Under the pieces are notes generated by a model, which saw nothing but the letters and a program-made list of their open reading frames with translations, searched no databases and was not told the DNA's origin. A DNA stretch of 64,000 nucleotides from Bacteroidales bacterium H5. GTDB taxonomy: Bacteria; Bacteroidota; Bacteroidia; Bacteroidales; Muribaculaceae. The translations under genes were made by a program, and so were the position numbers. Location: the NCBI GenBank assembly GCA_001701225.1, contig DAAQ01000032.1, forward strand, positions 1 through 64,000, read 5' to 3'. The stretch's first letter is position 1. Every line of letters begins with the position of its first letter. Of the stretch, positions 32,935 through 42,209 are shown in pieces.

Positions 32935-34322
32935 TTCCGCGCCGCGCAGCCACCATACTCCTCACCACTGTGATGCTCGCCCTCTGCGTCCCTGCCGATG
33001 CGGAGGGTGCCTCGCGTCGGCGCACCCGCAAGAGTGCGCCCAAGCAGCCGCAGTCTGTCGAGAACGTGCGCCGCGAGCAGACACGGGCACAGAAAGTAAT
33101 CTCGGAGACCGCACAGAAGATAGACCGCACAAACGAGGAGCTGAACCGCCGCATGGGACAGCTCAACTCGCTCAACGCCGACATCGAGACACAGACCGCC
33201 ACCGTCAACCGCCTGCGCTCGCATGTCGACTCTATCGGGGGTCAGATACGCCTCACCTCCGACTCGATAGCCATCCTCGAGCGCGATCTCGAGGGGCTGC
33301 GCCGCTCGTATGCCAAGGCCATGGCACGTCTGCAGCCATCGGCGGGAAGCCTCGACGCCATCAATTTCCTCTTCTCGTCATCATCATTCTCCGAGGCGTG
33401 GAGCCGCCTGAGATACCTGAGGCGCTTCGCGTCGTGGCGCGAGAACAAGGCCGCAGAGATAAACCGTGCCGTAGACCGCATAGCCTCGAGCCGCCAGCAC
33501 CTCACGTCGCTGCGCCACACCCAGGATGTCGAGCGGCGGCGCGCCGAGGAGCAGCAGCGCGTGCTGCGTGACAAACAGGACCAGTCGCGGCAGCTCGTGG
33601 CGTCGCTGCGCAAGGAAGACTCGCGTCTGCGCGCACAGCTCAAGGAACAGCAACGCAAGGCAGCCGCCCTCGACCGCCAGCTCGACCGCCTCATAGCCGA
33701 GGAGCAGCAGCGCATAGCCCGCGAGGAAGCCGAGCGCAAGAAGAAGGAGCAGCGTGAGGCCGAACAGCGCCGGAAGGCTGCAAAAGCCGGAAAGGCCTCT
33801 ACGGCCCCCAAATCGCCGGGGAAGGGCGCCGACACCCCCTCGGCGGCAGAGGTGGCGTCATCCAAGGCCGTGACAAAAAAGGCCGCAGCGACATCGCCAT
33901 CGAGCCTCACCGGCTCCTTCGCCCAGAACAAGGGGCGCATGCTATTTCCCGTCGGGGGCTCATACAAGATTGTGCGCCGCTTCGGACGGCAGCCCCACCC
34001 TACCCTCAGTCATGTGTGGGTCGACAACTCGGGCATCGACATAGAGACCGGGGCAGGTTCCTCGGCGAGGGCTGTATTCGGAGGCACCGTGTCAGCCATA
34101 TTCCGTCAGGACGGCTACGGCAGCATCGTCATGCTGCGCCACGGCAGCTACGTCACCGTCTATGCCGGGCTCTCGTCCGTCGCCGTATCGCAGGGACAGG
34201 AGGTCAAGGCCGGACAGACCATCGGCACGATAGCCCGTGCCGCCGGACGCGACGTCTCTGAGCTGCATTTCGAGGTACGCAACGAGCGCACAAAACTCAA
34301 TCCGACAGCCTGGGTGAGATGA
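32931..34322 (+). CDS. EnvC-like M23 (LytM) protein, degenerate, murein amidase activator
   Basis: A 463-residue secreted protein: signal peptide, two long coiled coils (about 40-130 and 170-290), a low-complexity Ala/Lys linker and a C-terminal LytM domain. The usual metal ligands are partly missing: the normally HxGxD site reads NSGID and the HxH site reads ELHFEV. That pattern is known for EnvC/NlpD-type proteins that activate cell-wall amidases rather than cut peptidoglycan. It follows the DUF4292 gene by ATGA overlap. The longer in-frame reading from 32262 is a shadow of that gene. Confidence 0.85.
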   Translation: MIPRRAATILLTTVMLALCVPADAEGASRRRTRKSAPKQPQSVENVRREQTRAQKVISETAQKIDRTNEELNRRMGQLNSLNADIETQTATVNRLRSHVDSIGGQIRLTSDSIAILERDLEGLRRSYAKAMARLQPSAGSLDAINFLFSSSSFSEAWSRLRYLRRFASWRENKAAEINRAVDRIASSRQHLTSLRHTQDVERRRAEEQQRVLRDKQDQSRQLVASLRKEDSRLRAQLKEQQRKAAALDRQLDRLIAEEQQRIAREEAERKKKEQREAEQRRKAAKAGKASTAPKSPGKGADTPSAAEVASSKAVTKKAAATSPSSLTGSFAQNKGRMLFPVGGSYKIVRRFGRQPHPTLSHVWVDNSGIDIETGAGSSARAVFGGTVSAIFRQDGYGSIVMLRHGSYVTVYAGLSSVAVSQGQEVKAGQTIGTIARAAGRDVSELHFEVRNERTKLNPTAWVR

Positions 34323-34366
34323 CAGGCCGCACATAACAACAAGAAAATTATCAATTCCAATAGACA

Positions 34367-36085
34367 ATGAAGACTTTTGAAGAATTAGGGGTCAGCGAGC
34401 CTCTGCGACGTGCAGTCGAGGAGCTCGGCTTCGAACAACCCATGCCCATACAGGAACGTGTGATTCCCCGTCTCCTTGGCGATGCAAACGATATTGTGGC
34501 CCTTGCCCAGACAGGCACAGGCAAGACAGCCGCATTCGGACTCCCCGTGCTGCAGCGCGTGGATCCCGACACCCGTGCCACACAGGCCCTGATACTCTCG
34601 CCCACCCGCGAGCTCTGCCTCCAGATAGCAGGCGACCTCGCCGACTTCTCGAAATATATTCCCGGCGTCAAAGTGATTCCCGTCTACGGCGGCTCGAGCA
34701 TCGAGAGCCAGATACGCGCGCTACGCGCCGGGGCACAGGTCATCGTGGCCACCCCGGGACGCCTCATCGACCTCATCAAGCGCGGCGTCGTCAAGCTCGA
34801 CAATGTGACCACCGTGGTACTCGACGAGGCCGACGAGATGCTCAACATGGGTTTCCTCGACTCTATCGAGGAGATTCTGGCCCATGTGCCCGAGCAGCGC
34901 AAGATGCTCCTCTTCTCGGCCACGATGCCCGCAGACATACTGCGCATAGCCAAGCGCTATATGCACGACTACGAGGAGATTGTCGTGGGCTCGCGCAACG
35001 AGGGGGCCGAGAATGTGCGCCACATATATTATATGGTCAAGGCCCAGGACAAGTATCTCGCCCTCAAGCGCGTAGTCGACAACTCGCCCGGCATATATGC
35101 CATCATATTCTGTCGCACGCGCCGCGACACCCAGGAGATTGCCGACAACCTGATACGCGACGGATATAATGCCGAGTCGCTGCACGGCGACCTGTCGCAG
35201 CAGCAGAGAGACATCGTGATGAAGAAATTCCGCGACCGCGTGGTGCCCCTGCTGGTGGCCACCGACGTCGCCGCCCGCGGACTCGACGTGAGCGACCTCA
35301 CGCACGTCATCAACTACGGACTGCCCGAGGATGTGGCCGTCTACACCCACCGCTCGGGCCGCACGGGCCGTGCGGGCAAGTCGGGCGTCTCGGTTGCCAT
35401 CATCCACTCGCGCGAGCAGGGACGCCTGCGCGAGATAGAACGCATCATAGGCAAGACATTCGAGCACCTCAAGGTACCCACCCCCGAGCATATCATCGAG
35501 AAGCAGCTCTACAACCTCGCCGACCGCATCGAGCGCGTCAAGGTGAACGAGGAGGAGATTGCCCGCTATCTTCCCGGCATCTCGCGCAAGCTCGAATGGC
35601 TCTCGGAGGAGGACCTGCTCAAGCGCGTAATCTCGCTCGAGTTCAATCGTCTGCTCGAATACTACAAGGGTGTCCCCGACATCGACTTCATAGATGTCAA
35701 GCCCAAGGCCGACAAGAAGGAGCGCCGCTCCAAGAACGGCCTCGACACATCGCGCCCCGCCAACGAAGCCGACAAAGACCGCCGCACCGCTGCCCGCGGC
35801 ATGGAACGTATATATATTAATGTGGGAAAGAGGGACGGATTCTTTGCCGGAAACCTCATCGACATGCTCAACAAGCTCGTGCAGGGCAAACGTGTCGACG
35901 TGGGCCGCATCGACCTGCTCCCCTCATACTCGCTCTTCGACGTGCGCAAGTCCGACGCCCGCAAGGTGGTGGGTGCCCTCACCGGCGCCGACTTCTACGG
36001 CAAACGCATACACTCCGAGATTGCCGTGGCCGACCGCGACTACTCGAAGATAGCAGACAAGAAGAAAAAGAAAGATAAGAAATGA
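34367..36085 (+). CDS. DEAD-box RNA helicase (DeaD/CsdA-like)
   Basis: A 572-residue ATP-dependent RNA helicase. It shows the Q-motif region at the start, AQTGTGKT near residue 47, PTRELCLQ, VLDEADEML, SATMP, and the C-terminal core motifs ARGLDV and YTHRSGRTGRAG. Residues about 480-555 look like the DbpA-type RNA-binding domain. It ends in a Lys-rich tail. It probably acts in ribosome assembly or mRNA decay, especially in the cold. It overlaps the DUF3256 gene by ATGA. Confidence 0.93.
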   Translation: MKTFEELGVSEPLRRAVEELGFEQPMPIQERVIPRLLGDANDIVALAQTGTGKTAAFGLPVLQRVDPDTRATQALILSPTRELCLQIAGDLADFSKYIPGVKVIPVYGGSSIESQIRALRAGAQVIVATPGRLIDLIKRGVVKLDNVTTVVLDEADEMLNMGFLDSIEEILAHVPEQRKMLLFSATMPADILRIAKRYMHDYEEIVVGSRNEGAENVRHIYYMVKAQDKYLALKRVVDNSPGIYAIIFCRTRRDTQEIADNLIRDGYNAESLHGDLSQQQRDIVMKKFRDRVVPLLVATDVAARGLDVSDLTHVINYGLPEDVAVYTHRSGRTGRAGKSGVSVAIIHSREQGRLREIERIIGKTFEHLKVPTPEHIIEKQLYNLADRIERVKVNEEEIARYLPGISRKLEWLSEEDLLKRVISLEFNRLLEYYKGVPDIDFIDVKPKADKKERRSKNGLDTSRPANEADKDRRTAARGMERIYINVGKRDGFFAGNLIDMLNKLVQGKRVDVGRIDLLPSYSLFDVRKSDARKVVGALTGADFYGKRIHSEIAVADRDYSKIADKKKKKDKK

Positions 36086-36714
36086 AACTCCACACTCTCG
36101 CCTTGACGGCCCTCGCACTCCTCATGGGAGTGCCTGTGGCCACGGCGCAGGGTCTGCAGGCTGGCGACGCCTTTGCCTCGGCCCCCGCGTCGGTTTTCCC
36201 GCTGCTCGACCGCAACGCGCGGCTCGACATGCTGGACTACTATAACAACAACATGACCACCCCGACGGCCAACAACCTCGACGGACGCTCGGCCATCACG
36301 TCGATGACACCTTCGGATGTCACCGTGCGCCTCACCGACTCGTCGACGGCACAGCTCGTGCTGCTCAATGCGGGCAGCGACACCATCATGGCCGTCATAT
36401 CCACCGTCGCCACCCCCGGTCTCGACTCGAGCATCAGCTTCTACGACTCGGCGTGGCGTCCCCTCGACACGGCGGCCTATTTCACGAAGCCCGGATGGAA
36501 GGACTGGCTCAACCCCGGGGGCGACCTCGCCACCGTCACCGCCATGACACCGTTCATGCTGGCATCATACGTCTACGACCCCGCCACATCGTCACTGACC
36601 CTCACCAACAACCTCGGCAAGTTCATGGATCCCGACCTCTACGAGACCATCTCACCCTCCCTCCGCCCCACCCTCACCTACACCTGGACCGGCAAGAAAT
36701 TCGCAAAAAAATAA
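36082..36714 (+). CDS. DUF3256 family secreted protein
   Basis: A 210-residue protein with a signal peptide (MKLHTLALTALALLMGVPVATAQG). Its mature part contains the PLLDRNARLDMLDYYN and SDVTVRLTDSSTAQL segments that I associate with DUF3256, a Bacteroidales-specific family of unknown function. It is coupled to the helicase by ATGA overlap. A hairpin repeat follows the stop. Confidence 0.7.
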   Translation: MKLHTLALTALALLMGVPVATAQGLQAGDAFASAPASVFPLLDRNARLDMLDYYNNNMTTPTANNLDGRSAITSMTPSDVTVRLTDSSTAQLVLLNAGSDTIMAVISTVATPGLDSSISFYDSAWRPLDTAAYFTKPGWKDWLNPGGDLATVTAMTPFMLASYVYDPATSSLTLTNNLGKFMDPDLYETISPSLRPTLTYTWTGKKFAKK

Positions 36715-36721
36715 CCTCAGG

Positions 36722-36768
36722 CAGGTCGGACGTGTCAGACAAGTCCGACACGTCTGACTTGTCTGAGG
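36722..36768. repeat. GTCNGAC heptad repeat with hairpin
   Basis: A run of GTCNGAC-type units; GTCAGACAAGT (36734-36744) pairs with the later ACTTGTCTGA. It may terminate the upstream operon. Similar units occur at 56018-56047 and 57903-57936; read as protein they give the SDTSDLSD-type junk seen in spurious ORFs. Confidence 0.55.
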
Positions 36769-36799
36769 ACAAAACCTCCTCTCTTTTAATTTTTTTTCT

Positions 36800-36807
36800 T
36801 ACCTTTG
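36800..36807 (+). promoter_or_regulatory. Promoter of pseudokinase operon (-7 box)
   Basis: TACCTTTG after a T-rich tract, 20 bp before the ATG at 36827. No clear -33 TTTG. Confidence 0.6.
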
Positions 36808-36826
36808 CAGTCTAAAACCCAAGCCG

Positions 36827-37654
36827 ATGGACGACAATACCTCAAAATGGACCGAGATTGAGCACCTGCCCGAGTGGGACGAGGAGTTCTATCACGTCTA
36901 TACAGCCAAGAAGCATGGCAAATGGCTCATGCTTAAGACTCTGCGCCCCGAGCTGAAGGGGATTCCCGAGTATGAGGAGATGATAAACAAGGAGTTTGAG
37001 GTGAGATACAACCTCGCCCATCCGCACATCATCATGATCAACGACCTCGAGGAGGTTCCCGGCCTGGGACTGTGCATCATCACCGATGATGTCTACGGCG
37101 ACTCGCTCGCCAAGCTGATACGCGAGGGCAAGGTCACCTCCGAGCACATCTACAAACTGCACCATCAGCTGCTCGACGCGCTCGACTATATCCAGGTCAA
37201 CCACCTTGCACACCACCCCCTCAACTCACAGCGCGTCATCTTCACCGAGAATATCGGCAATCTCAAGCTCATAGACGTGGGCTTCGACCAGAAGACCGCC
37301 CTGAGCCATGCCGACACCGCAGACGACATATATAATTATGGCGTGCTGCTTCAGGAGGCCCTCGACGCCGTGCCCGACCCCGACCCGAGGCTTAAGCGCG
37401 TGGCGGCCCGATGCACCAACCCGGACCCCTCGCGGCGATACCGCTCGCTGAGCGCGCTGCGCCTGGCCCTCGAGCCCAAGCGCACCAACATGATATACAT
37501 CGCCATCATCATCTTCCTGCTGGCAATGATAGCCATACTCCTGTGGCTCAACTCGTCGCTGCGCCCCGAGTCGCGCATGGCCGACGACATGCCGCAGACC
37601 GCGCCCGCAGAGATGACCATGGACATCACAACCCGAAACATCTTGCAAGCATAA
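36827..37654 (+). CDS. Membrane-anchored kinase-like protein, probable pseudokinase
   Basis: A 275-residue protein with a protein-kinase-like domain (1-215), one transmembrane helix (about 220-242) and a short outer tail. There is no glycine-rich loop. A lysine in MLKTLR (Lys37) and an LKLIDVG segment in place of DFG (Asp150) remain. The HRD catalytic loop reads LAHHPLNSQR, so the catalytic aspartate is missing. It therefore probably binds a partner rather than phosphorylating. It is first in a run with a GNAT protein and envelope glycan genes, hinting at envelope regulation. The domain call is from fold pattern and moderate in certainty. Confidence 0.7.
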   Translation: MDDNTSKWTEIEHLPEWDEEFYHVYTAKKHGKWLMLKTLRPELKGIPEYEEMINKEFEVRYNLAHPHIIMINDLEEVPGLGLCIITDDVYGDSLAKLIREGKVTSEHIYKLHHQLLDALDYIQVNHLAHHPLNSQRVIFTENIGNLKLIDVGFDQKTALSHADTADDIYNYGVLLQEALDAVPDPDPRLKRVAARCTNPDPSRRYRSLSALRLALEPKRTNMIYIAIIIFLLAMIAILLWLNSSLRPESRMADDMPQTAPAEMTMDITTRNILQA

Positions 37655-37657
37655 TCA

Positions 37658-38788
37658 GTGTCTGTAACAGTCAAGCCCATAAACCCCGTCAAGAGCGAGC
37701 TCACCGAGTACGTGAAGTTCGGCATCGACCTGTATCGCGGAAACCCCTGTTTCGTGCCGCCGCTCATATTTGACGATGTGAACACCCTGCTCCCCTCCAA
37801 GAATCCGGCCTTCGAGATATGCGAGGCCCAGTCGTTCATGGCATGGCGCGACGGCAAGCCCGTCGGCCGCATCACCGCCATCATCAACCGTCTGGTCAAC
37901 GAGAAGAGCGGCAAACGCCAGGCCCGTTTCGGATTCGTCGACTTCATCGACGACGACGAGGTGACCGACGCGCTCTTCGGCACTGCCGAGCAGTGGGCCC
38001 GCGACCGGGGCATGACCGAAATCATAGGCCCGATGGGATTCTCGGACATGGACCACGAGGGTATGCTCATCGACGGTTTCGACGAGATGGGCACCATGGC
38101 CACCATATACAACTACCCCTACTACCCGCGCCACATGGAGCGCCTCGGCTACACCAAGGACACCGACTGGATAGAGTTCCGCATCAAGGTGCCCGACAAG
38201 GTGCCCGACAAGATGACCCGCATAGCCGAGATCGTGATGAAGAAGCACAATCTCCGCATAGTCAAATACACCTCGGCATCAAAGATAAAGGCCGAGTACG
38301 GCGAGGCCCTCTTCCGCCTCATCAACGAGGCATACGACAACCTCTACGGCTACTCGACCCTGACCGAGAAACAGATTGACTATTACATCGACATGTATCT
38401 GAGCCTGATACGTCTGGACTATGTGAGCCTTGTGGTCGACGCCGACGACAAGCTCATCGGCGTGGGTATCTCGCTCCCCTCGATGTCGGCAGCCCTGCGC
38501 AAGAGCGGCGGTAAGCTCTTCCCCTTCGGGTGGTGGCACCTGTGGCGCGCGCTGCGCGGCAAGAACGATGTGGTCGACCTGCTGCTCATAGCCGTCAAGC
38601 CCGAATATCAGGCCAAGGGGGTCAACTCGCTCTTCTTCTACGACCTGCTTAACCTATACATCCGCGACGGCGTAAAGTTTGCCGAGACCAATCTTGAGCT
38701 CGAGGAGAACCTCAACGTGCAGTCACAGTGGGACTATTTCGAGAAACGTCTCCACCGCCGCCGCCGTGCATTCCGCAAGGAGCTCTGA
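37658..38788 (+). CDS. GNAT-fold acetyltransferase-like protein
   Basis: A 376-residue cytosolic protein with two GNAT-like halves. The C-terminal half has LLLIAVKPEYQAKGVNSLFF, the typical acetyl-CoA loop region. The N-terminal half has SFMAWRDGKPVGRITAIIN and GPMGFSDMDHEGMLIDGF. It belongs to a conserved family of large GNAT proteins of unknown substrate. The start is GTG at 37658, 3 bp after the pseudokinase stop, and the next gene begins 7 bp after its stop. Confidence 0.75.
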   Translation: MSVTVKPINPVKSELTEYVKFGIDLYRGNPCFVPPLIFDDVNTLLPSKNPAFEICEAQSFMAWRDGKPVGRITAIINRLVNEKSGKRQARFGFVDFIDDDEVTDALFGTAEQWARDRGMTEIIGPMGFSDMDHEGMLIDGFDEMGTMATIYNYPYYPRHMERLGYTKDTDWIEFRIKVPDKVPDKMTRIAEIVMKKHNLRIVKYTSASKIKAEYGEALFRLINEAYDNLYGYSTLTEKQIDYYIDMYLSLIRLDYVSLVVDADDKLIGVGISLPSMSAALRKSGGKLFPFGWWHLWRALRGKNDVVDLLLIAVKPEYQAKGVNSLFFYDLLNLYIRDGVKFAETNLELEENLNVQSQWDYFEKRLHRRRRAFRKEL

Positions 38789-38795
38789 GAGAGTG

Positions 38796-39947
38796 ATGCC
38801 GGACCGTCCGCTCGACATACTGCTGCTGCGCGATGCCAGCAACTGCCACCGCGCCCTCGCCACCGGGCTAAGGGCGTTGGGTCATGAGGTCACCGTGGCC
38901 TCAGAGGGGTCGGGATGGATGGATACAGAACGTGACATAGACCTGTCACGGCGGCTGCCGGGCAAACTTGGCGGCCTATGGCTGTGGACGCGCCTTCAGA
39001 CCGGGCTCAAGAGGCGCCTCACGGGCCACGACATCGTGAGCGTGGCCGGACAAGGGTTCCTCGACCTGCGCCCTCACCGCATCCGGGCGATATTCGACTA
39101 TCTGCTCCCCCGCAACCGAGGCGTATTCCTGACGGCGCTCGAGACTGACCCCAACTATGTCGGGGAGTGCCTTGACCCGGACACTGAGCTGCAATACAAC
39201 GAGTTCCGCATCTTCGGCAAGCCATCGCCATACGCACTCGAGCGCCCCGAGATACTTGCCGCATGGCAGGGGCCCGAGCTCACAGACTACAGCAGACATT
39301 TCTACAGCCATATAGATGGTGCCGTCCCGGTGCTGTGGGAGTATGACGTGGCCCTACGGCGCACACTCCCGCCCGACCGCATCGCATACGGAGGCATCCC
39401 TATCGAGACATCGGCAATAACGCCTGTCCACCTCCCCGACCGTATCGGCAAGGTTCGCCTATTCCTGGGGCGCCACCGCGGACGCCTCACCGAGAAGGGC
39501 ACGGACATACTCGAGGCGGCGGCACGGGCCGTGACCGAAAGGCACCCGGACAAGGCCGAACTCGTGATTGTCGAGAACCGTCCCTACCGGGAATATCTCG
39601 AGATACTCCGTAGCGCCCATGTGGTGCTCGACCAGCTCTACAGCTACACCCCCGCCACCAATGCCCTCCTGGCCATGGCCATGGGGCTCAACACCGTGAG
39701 CGGCGGCGACGAGAGATACTACCGCTTCATCGGCGAGGAGAGCATGCGCCCCGTCATACATGTCGAGCCCGACTATGAATCCGTGTTCGGTCAGCTCGAG
39801 AAAACCGTGCTCGACCCTGCGTCCATAAGACCCCGCGGACTCGAGGGGCGCGAGTTTGTGGTAAAGCATAACGATTGCGTCACCGTGGCGCGCCGTTTCC
39901 TGAGTTTCTGGCAGCGGCGTCTCGCCGAAAAAGAATCCGCCTCATGA
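38796..39947 (+). CDS. GT-B fold glycosyltransferase
   Basis: A 383-residue protein opening with DILLLRDASNCHRALATGLRA, a GT-B N-terminal strand and glycine/helix unit. It has a C-terminal donor-binding half containing KVRLFLGRHRGRLTEKGTD and the acidic EYLEILRSAHVVLDQLYSYTPATNALLAMAMG segment, as in family 4-like glycosyltransferases. Donor and acceptor are unknown. The ATG at 38796 follows the GNAT stop; the longer reading overlaps that gene. It overlaps the next glycosyltransferase by ATGA. Confidence 0.8.
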   Translation: MPDRPLDILLLRDASNCHRALATGLRALGHEVTVASEGSGWMDTERDIDLSRRLPGKLGGLWLWTRLQTGLKRRLTGHDIVSVAGQGFLDLRPHRIRAIFDYLLPRNRGVFLTALETDPNYVGECLDPDTELQYNEFRIFGKPSPYALERPEILAAWQGPELTDYSRHFYSHIDGAVPVLWEYDVALRRTLPPDRIAYGGIPIETSAITPVHLPDRIGKVRLFLGRHRGRLTEKGTDILEAAARAVTERHPDKAELVIVENRPYREYLEILRSAHVVLDQLYSYTPATNALLAMAMGLNTVSGGDERYYRFIGEESMRPVIHVEPDYESVFGQLEKTVLDPASIRPRGLEGREFVVKHNDCVTVARRFLSFWQRRLAEKESAS

Positions 39948-40759
39948 GCCTGACACTCGATGTGCTCATAGCCACCCACTCGCCCGAGGGGCTTCGGCGC
40001 GTGGAGTCGATGAACCTGCCGCGCGTCGGCGGAGTGCGCTACATCGTTTCGTGGCAGGCACACGGAGACGCACCCGTACCCGGGTATTTCGATTGCAGGG
40101 ACGACATACTGATATACCGTCTTGACACTCCGGGAGTCAGCAACAACCGCAACAATGCCATCGCGAAATCGTCAGCCGACATAATGCTGATGGCCGACGA
40201 CGACCTCATATATACCCCCTCCAGGCTCATAGCTGTGGTCCGGGCATTCGAGGAGAGACCCGGGATGGAGATGGCCTCATTCATGTATGAAGGGGAGGAT
40301 GCGAAACCATATCCGGCCCATGAATGTAGCCTCCACAAGTTGCCTAAGGGATTCTTCCAGACAACCTTCGAGATAGCCGTCAGACGCGACAGCCGGGCCG
40401 GACGCCTCAGGTTCTCATCAGATTTCGGCCCCGGCTCACGGCACTGGTCTGTAGGCGAGGACACCATCTTCCTGCTCACCGCACGCCGCATGGGGATAGA
40501 GGCACGCTTCATCCCCACCGTCATCTGCCGCCACAACGGCCCCACCACCGGGCTCCGTGCCATGACAGACCCCGCGGCACTCAGGGGCACGGGCGCCTGT
40601 CTGGCCCTCGAATATCCCGTCACTGCACCATTGCGCATACCCCTCAAGGCATGGCGCGGATGGAGGGCCGGACGCATGCGGCTGCTCCCCGCGCTCTGGC
40701 ACATGACAGCCGGGGCACTCAGGGCGACATTCAGATACACCCCGCCATGGAGAAGATAG
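39944..40759 (+). CDS. Family 2-type glycosyltransferase
   Basis: A 271-residue GT-A-like glycosyltransferase. It begins LDVLIATHSPEGLRR and has VSNNRNNAIAKSSADIMLMADDDLIY, where ADDD is the metal-binding site, and a VGEDTIFLLTARRMG segment with the probable catalytic acid. It has two tightly coupled neighbours: the GT-B enzyme before it and the flippase after it (13-bp overlap). Together they suggest export of a short surface glycan. Confidence 0.8.
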   Translation: MSLTLDVLIATHSPEGLRRVESMNLPRVGGVRYIVSWQAHGDAPVPGYFDCRDDILIYRLDTPGVSNNRNNAIAKSSADIMLMADDDLIYTPSRLIAVVRAFEERPGMEMASFMYEGEDAKPYPAHECSLHKLPKGFFQTTFEIAVRRDSRAGRLRFSSDFGPGSRHWSVGEDTIFLLTARRMGIEARFIPTVICRHNGPTTGLRAMTDPAALRGTGACLALEYPVTAPLRIPLKAWRGWRAGRMRLLPALWHMTAGALRATFRYTPPWRR

Positions 40760-42174
40760 GACACCGCCAGTCACTGTCACGCTCGGCCATGAAAGCCATG
40801 GGGCTCTTCGGGTCGCTGCAGGTGCTCACCATACTGTGCAGTGTGGTGAGGGTCAAGTGCGTTGCCCAGTGGATCGGTGCCACCGGACTGGGCCTGTTCA
40901 CCATCTACAACGCCGCTATCACACTTATCTCGACCATAACGCAGCTCAACCTGCGCAGCAGCTCGGTGCGCGAGATAGCCGCAGCCTCACCCGACAGGCG
41001 CGACCTCATCTCGGCTGTCACGCGCCGCTGGGGATGGCTGCTCGGAGTGGCCGGAGCTGTGGTGATGACAGCCACCGCCCCTGTATTCAGCATCCGCACA
41101 TTCGGCGACTACGGCTACACCCTCCCCTTCGCCCTCCTCGCCGCGGGCGTGCTGCTCAACTCGGCATGTGCCGGCGAACAATCGGTAATGCAGGGGCGCG
41201 GCGAGCTCAGGCAGCTCGCATCATCCACCCTGTGGGCCAGCGTCGCGGGATTGCTCGCATGCCTACCGCTCGTCTATTTTCTCGGTGACACGGGCATCAT
41301 TCCCTCCATCATCGCCTACTCGGCGGCCGGATATGCCGCCGCACACCTATACCGCAGCCGTCTTGCCCCGGTGCGCACGACATCAGGCGACCTGTGGCGC
41401 ACAGGAGGCCCCATGCTGCGTCTCGGAGCCTTCATGACCGTCGCCGCCGCCTTCACCGAACTGCTCAACTACATCCTCATCACCTACATCAACACCCGTG
41501 GAGGCACATCAGAGGTCGGCATCTTCCAGGCCGGATACACCATGGTCAACCGCTATGTCGGCATGGTCTTCGCCGCCCTCGGCACCGAGTTCTATCCCCG
41601 ACTGGCGGCAGCGTCAGAGTCGCCCATGCGCCAGCAGACATTTGTCAGCCACGAGGTGCTGGTACTGCTGCTCACCATGCTCCCGCTGATACTGATATTC
41701 ATGCCGTTTGTCAGCATAGCCGTGACCATACTCTACTCGTCAGAGTTCACGGGGGCAGTGCCATACGTCATCCTCGCGCTCCCCGGCATGGTCGCCAGGG
41801 TGTGCGTATGGTGCTGGTCGTTCATCATCCTTGCCAGAGGGGACGGACGCACATACATCATCACCGAAGCCCTCTGCGACACCATCACCCTTGCAGCGGC
41901 CATCGCGGGATATGCGCTCTGTGGAATGTCGGGTCTCGGAGCCTCGTTCTCTGTCTCGACGATACTCTCTCTCGCAGTCATCGGACCCGTCTATTTCCGC
42001 GTCTACAGGCTGCGCATGGCGCGACCCGTGGTCAGGCTGTTCGCCGGTTCGCTGCTGCTCTCAATCGCCGGAGCCGTCACCGCCTACCTGTGGACACCCT
42101 GGGCCATCCTCCCCGTCGGCCTCATTGCCGCCCTCCCCTGCCTCAAAGCCCTCAGGAAATTGTTAAATTCCTAA
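40747..42174 (+). CDS. Polysaccharide flippase (Wzx/MATE-like)
   Basis: A 475-residue integral membrane protein with about 12-14 hydrophobic helices, opening AMKAMGLFGSLQVLTILCS. The YNAAITLISTITQLNLRSSSVREIA segment is typical of O-antigen translocases of the MOP superfamily. It would flip a lipid-linked oligosaccharide across the inner membrane. No polymerase or ligase is nearby, so the glycan is either short or finished elsewhere. The start at 40747 overlaps the glycosyltransferase. Confidence 0.85.
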   Translation: MEKIGHRQSLSRSAMKAMGLFGSLQVLTILCSVVRVKCVAQWIGATGLGLFTIYNAAITLISTITQLNLRSSSVREIAAASPDRRDLISAVTRRWGWLLGVAGAVVMTATAPVFSIRTFGDYGYTLPFALLAAGVLLNSACAGEQSVMQGRGELRQLASSTLWASVAGLLACLPLVYFLGDTGIIPSIIAYSAAGYAAAHLYRSRLAPVRTTSGDLWRTGGPMLRLGAFMTVAAAFTELLNYILITYINTRGGTSEVGIFQAGYTMVNRYVGMVFAALGTEFYPRLAAASESPMRQQTFVSHEVLVLLLTMLPLILIFMPFVSIAVTILYSSEFTGAVPYVILALPGMVARVCVWCWSFIILARGDGRTYIITEALCDTITLAAAIAGYALCGMSGLGASFSVSTILSLAVIGPVYFRVYRLRMARPVVRLFAGSLLLSIAGAVTAYLWTPWAILPVGLIAALPCLKALRKLLNS

Positions 42175-42205
42175 TTTCTAATTTATAATTCCTCATTCCT
42201 CATTA
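42165..42205. repeat. AT-rich dispersed repeat
   Basis: TTCCTAATTTCTAATTTATA and two TTCCTCATT words just after the flippase stop, of the same kind as at 20-48 and 879-911. Confidence 0.5.
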
Positions 42206-42209
42206 AAAA

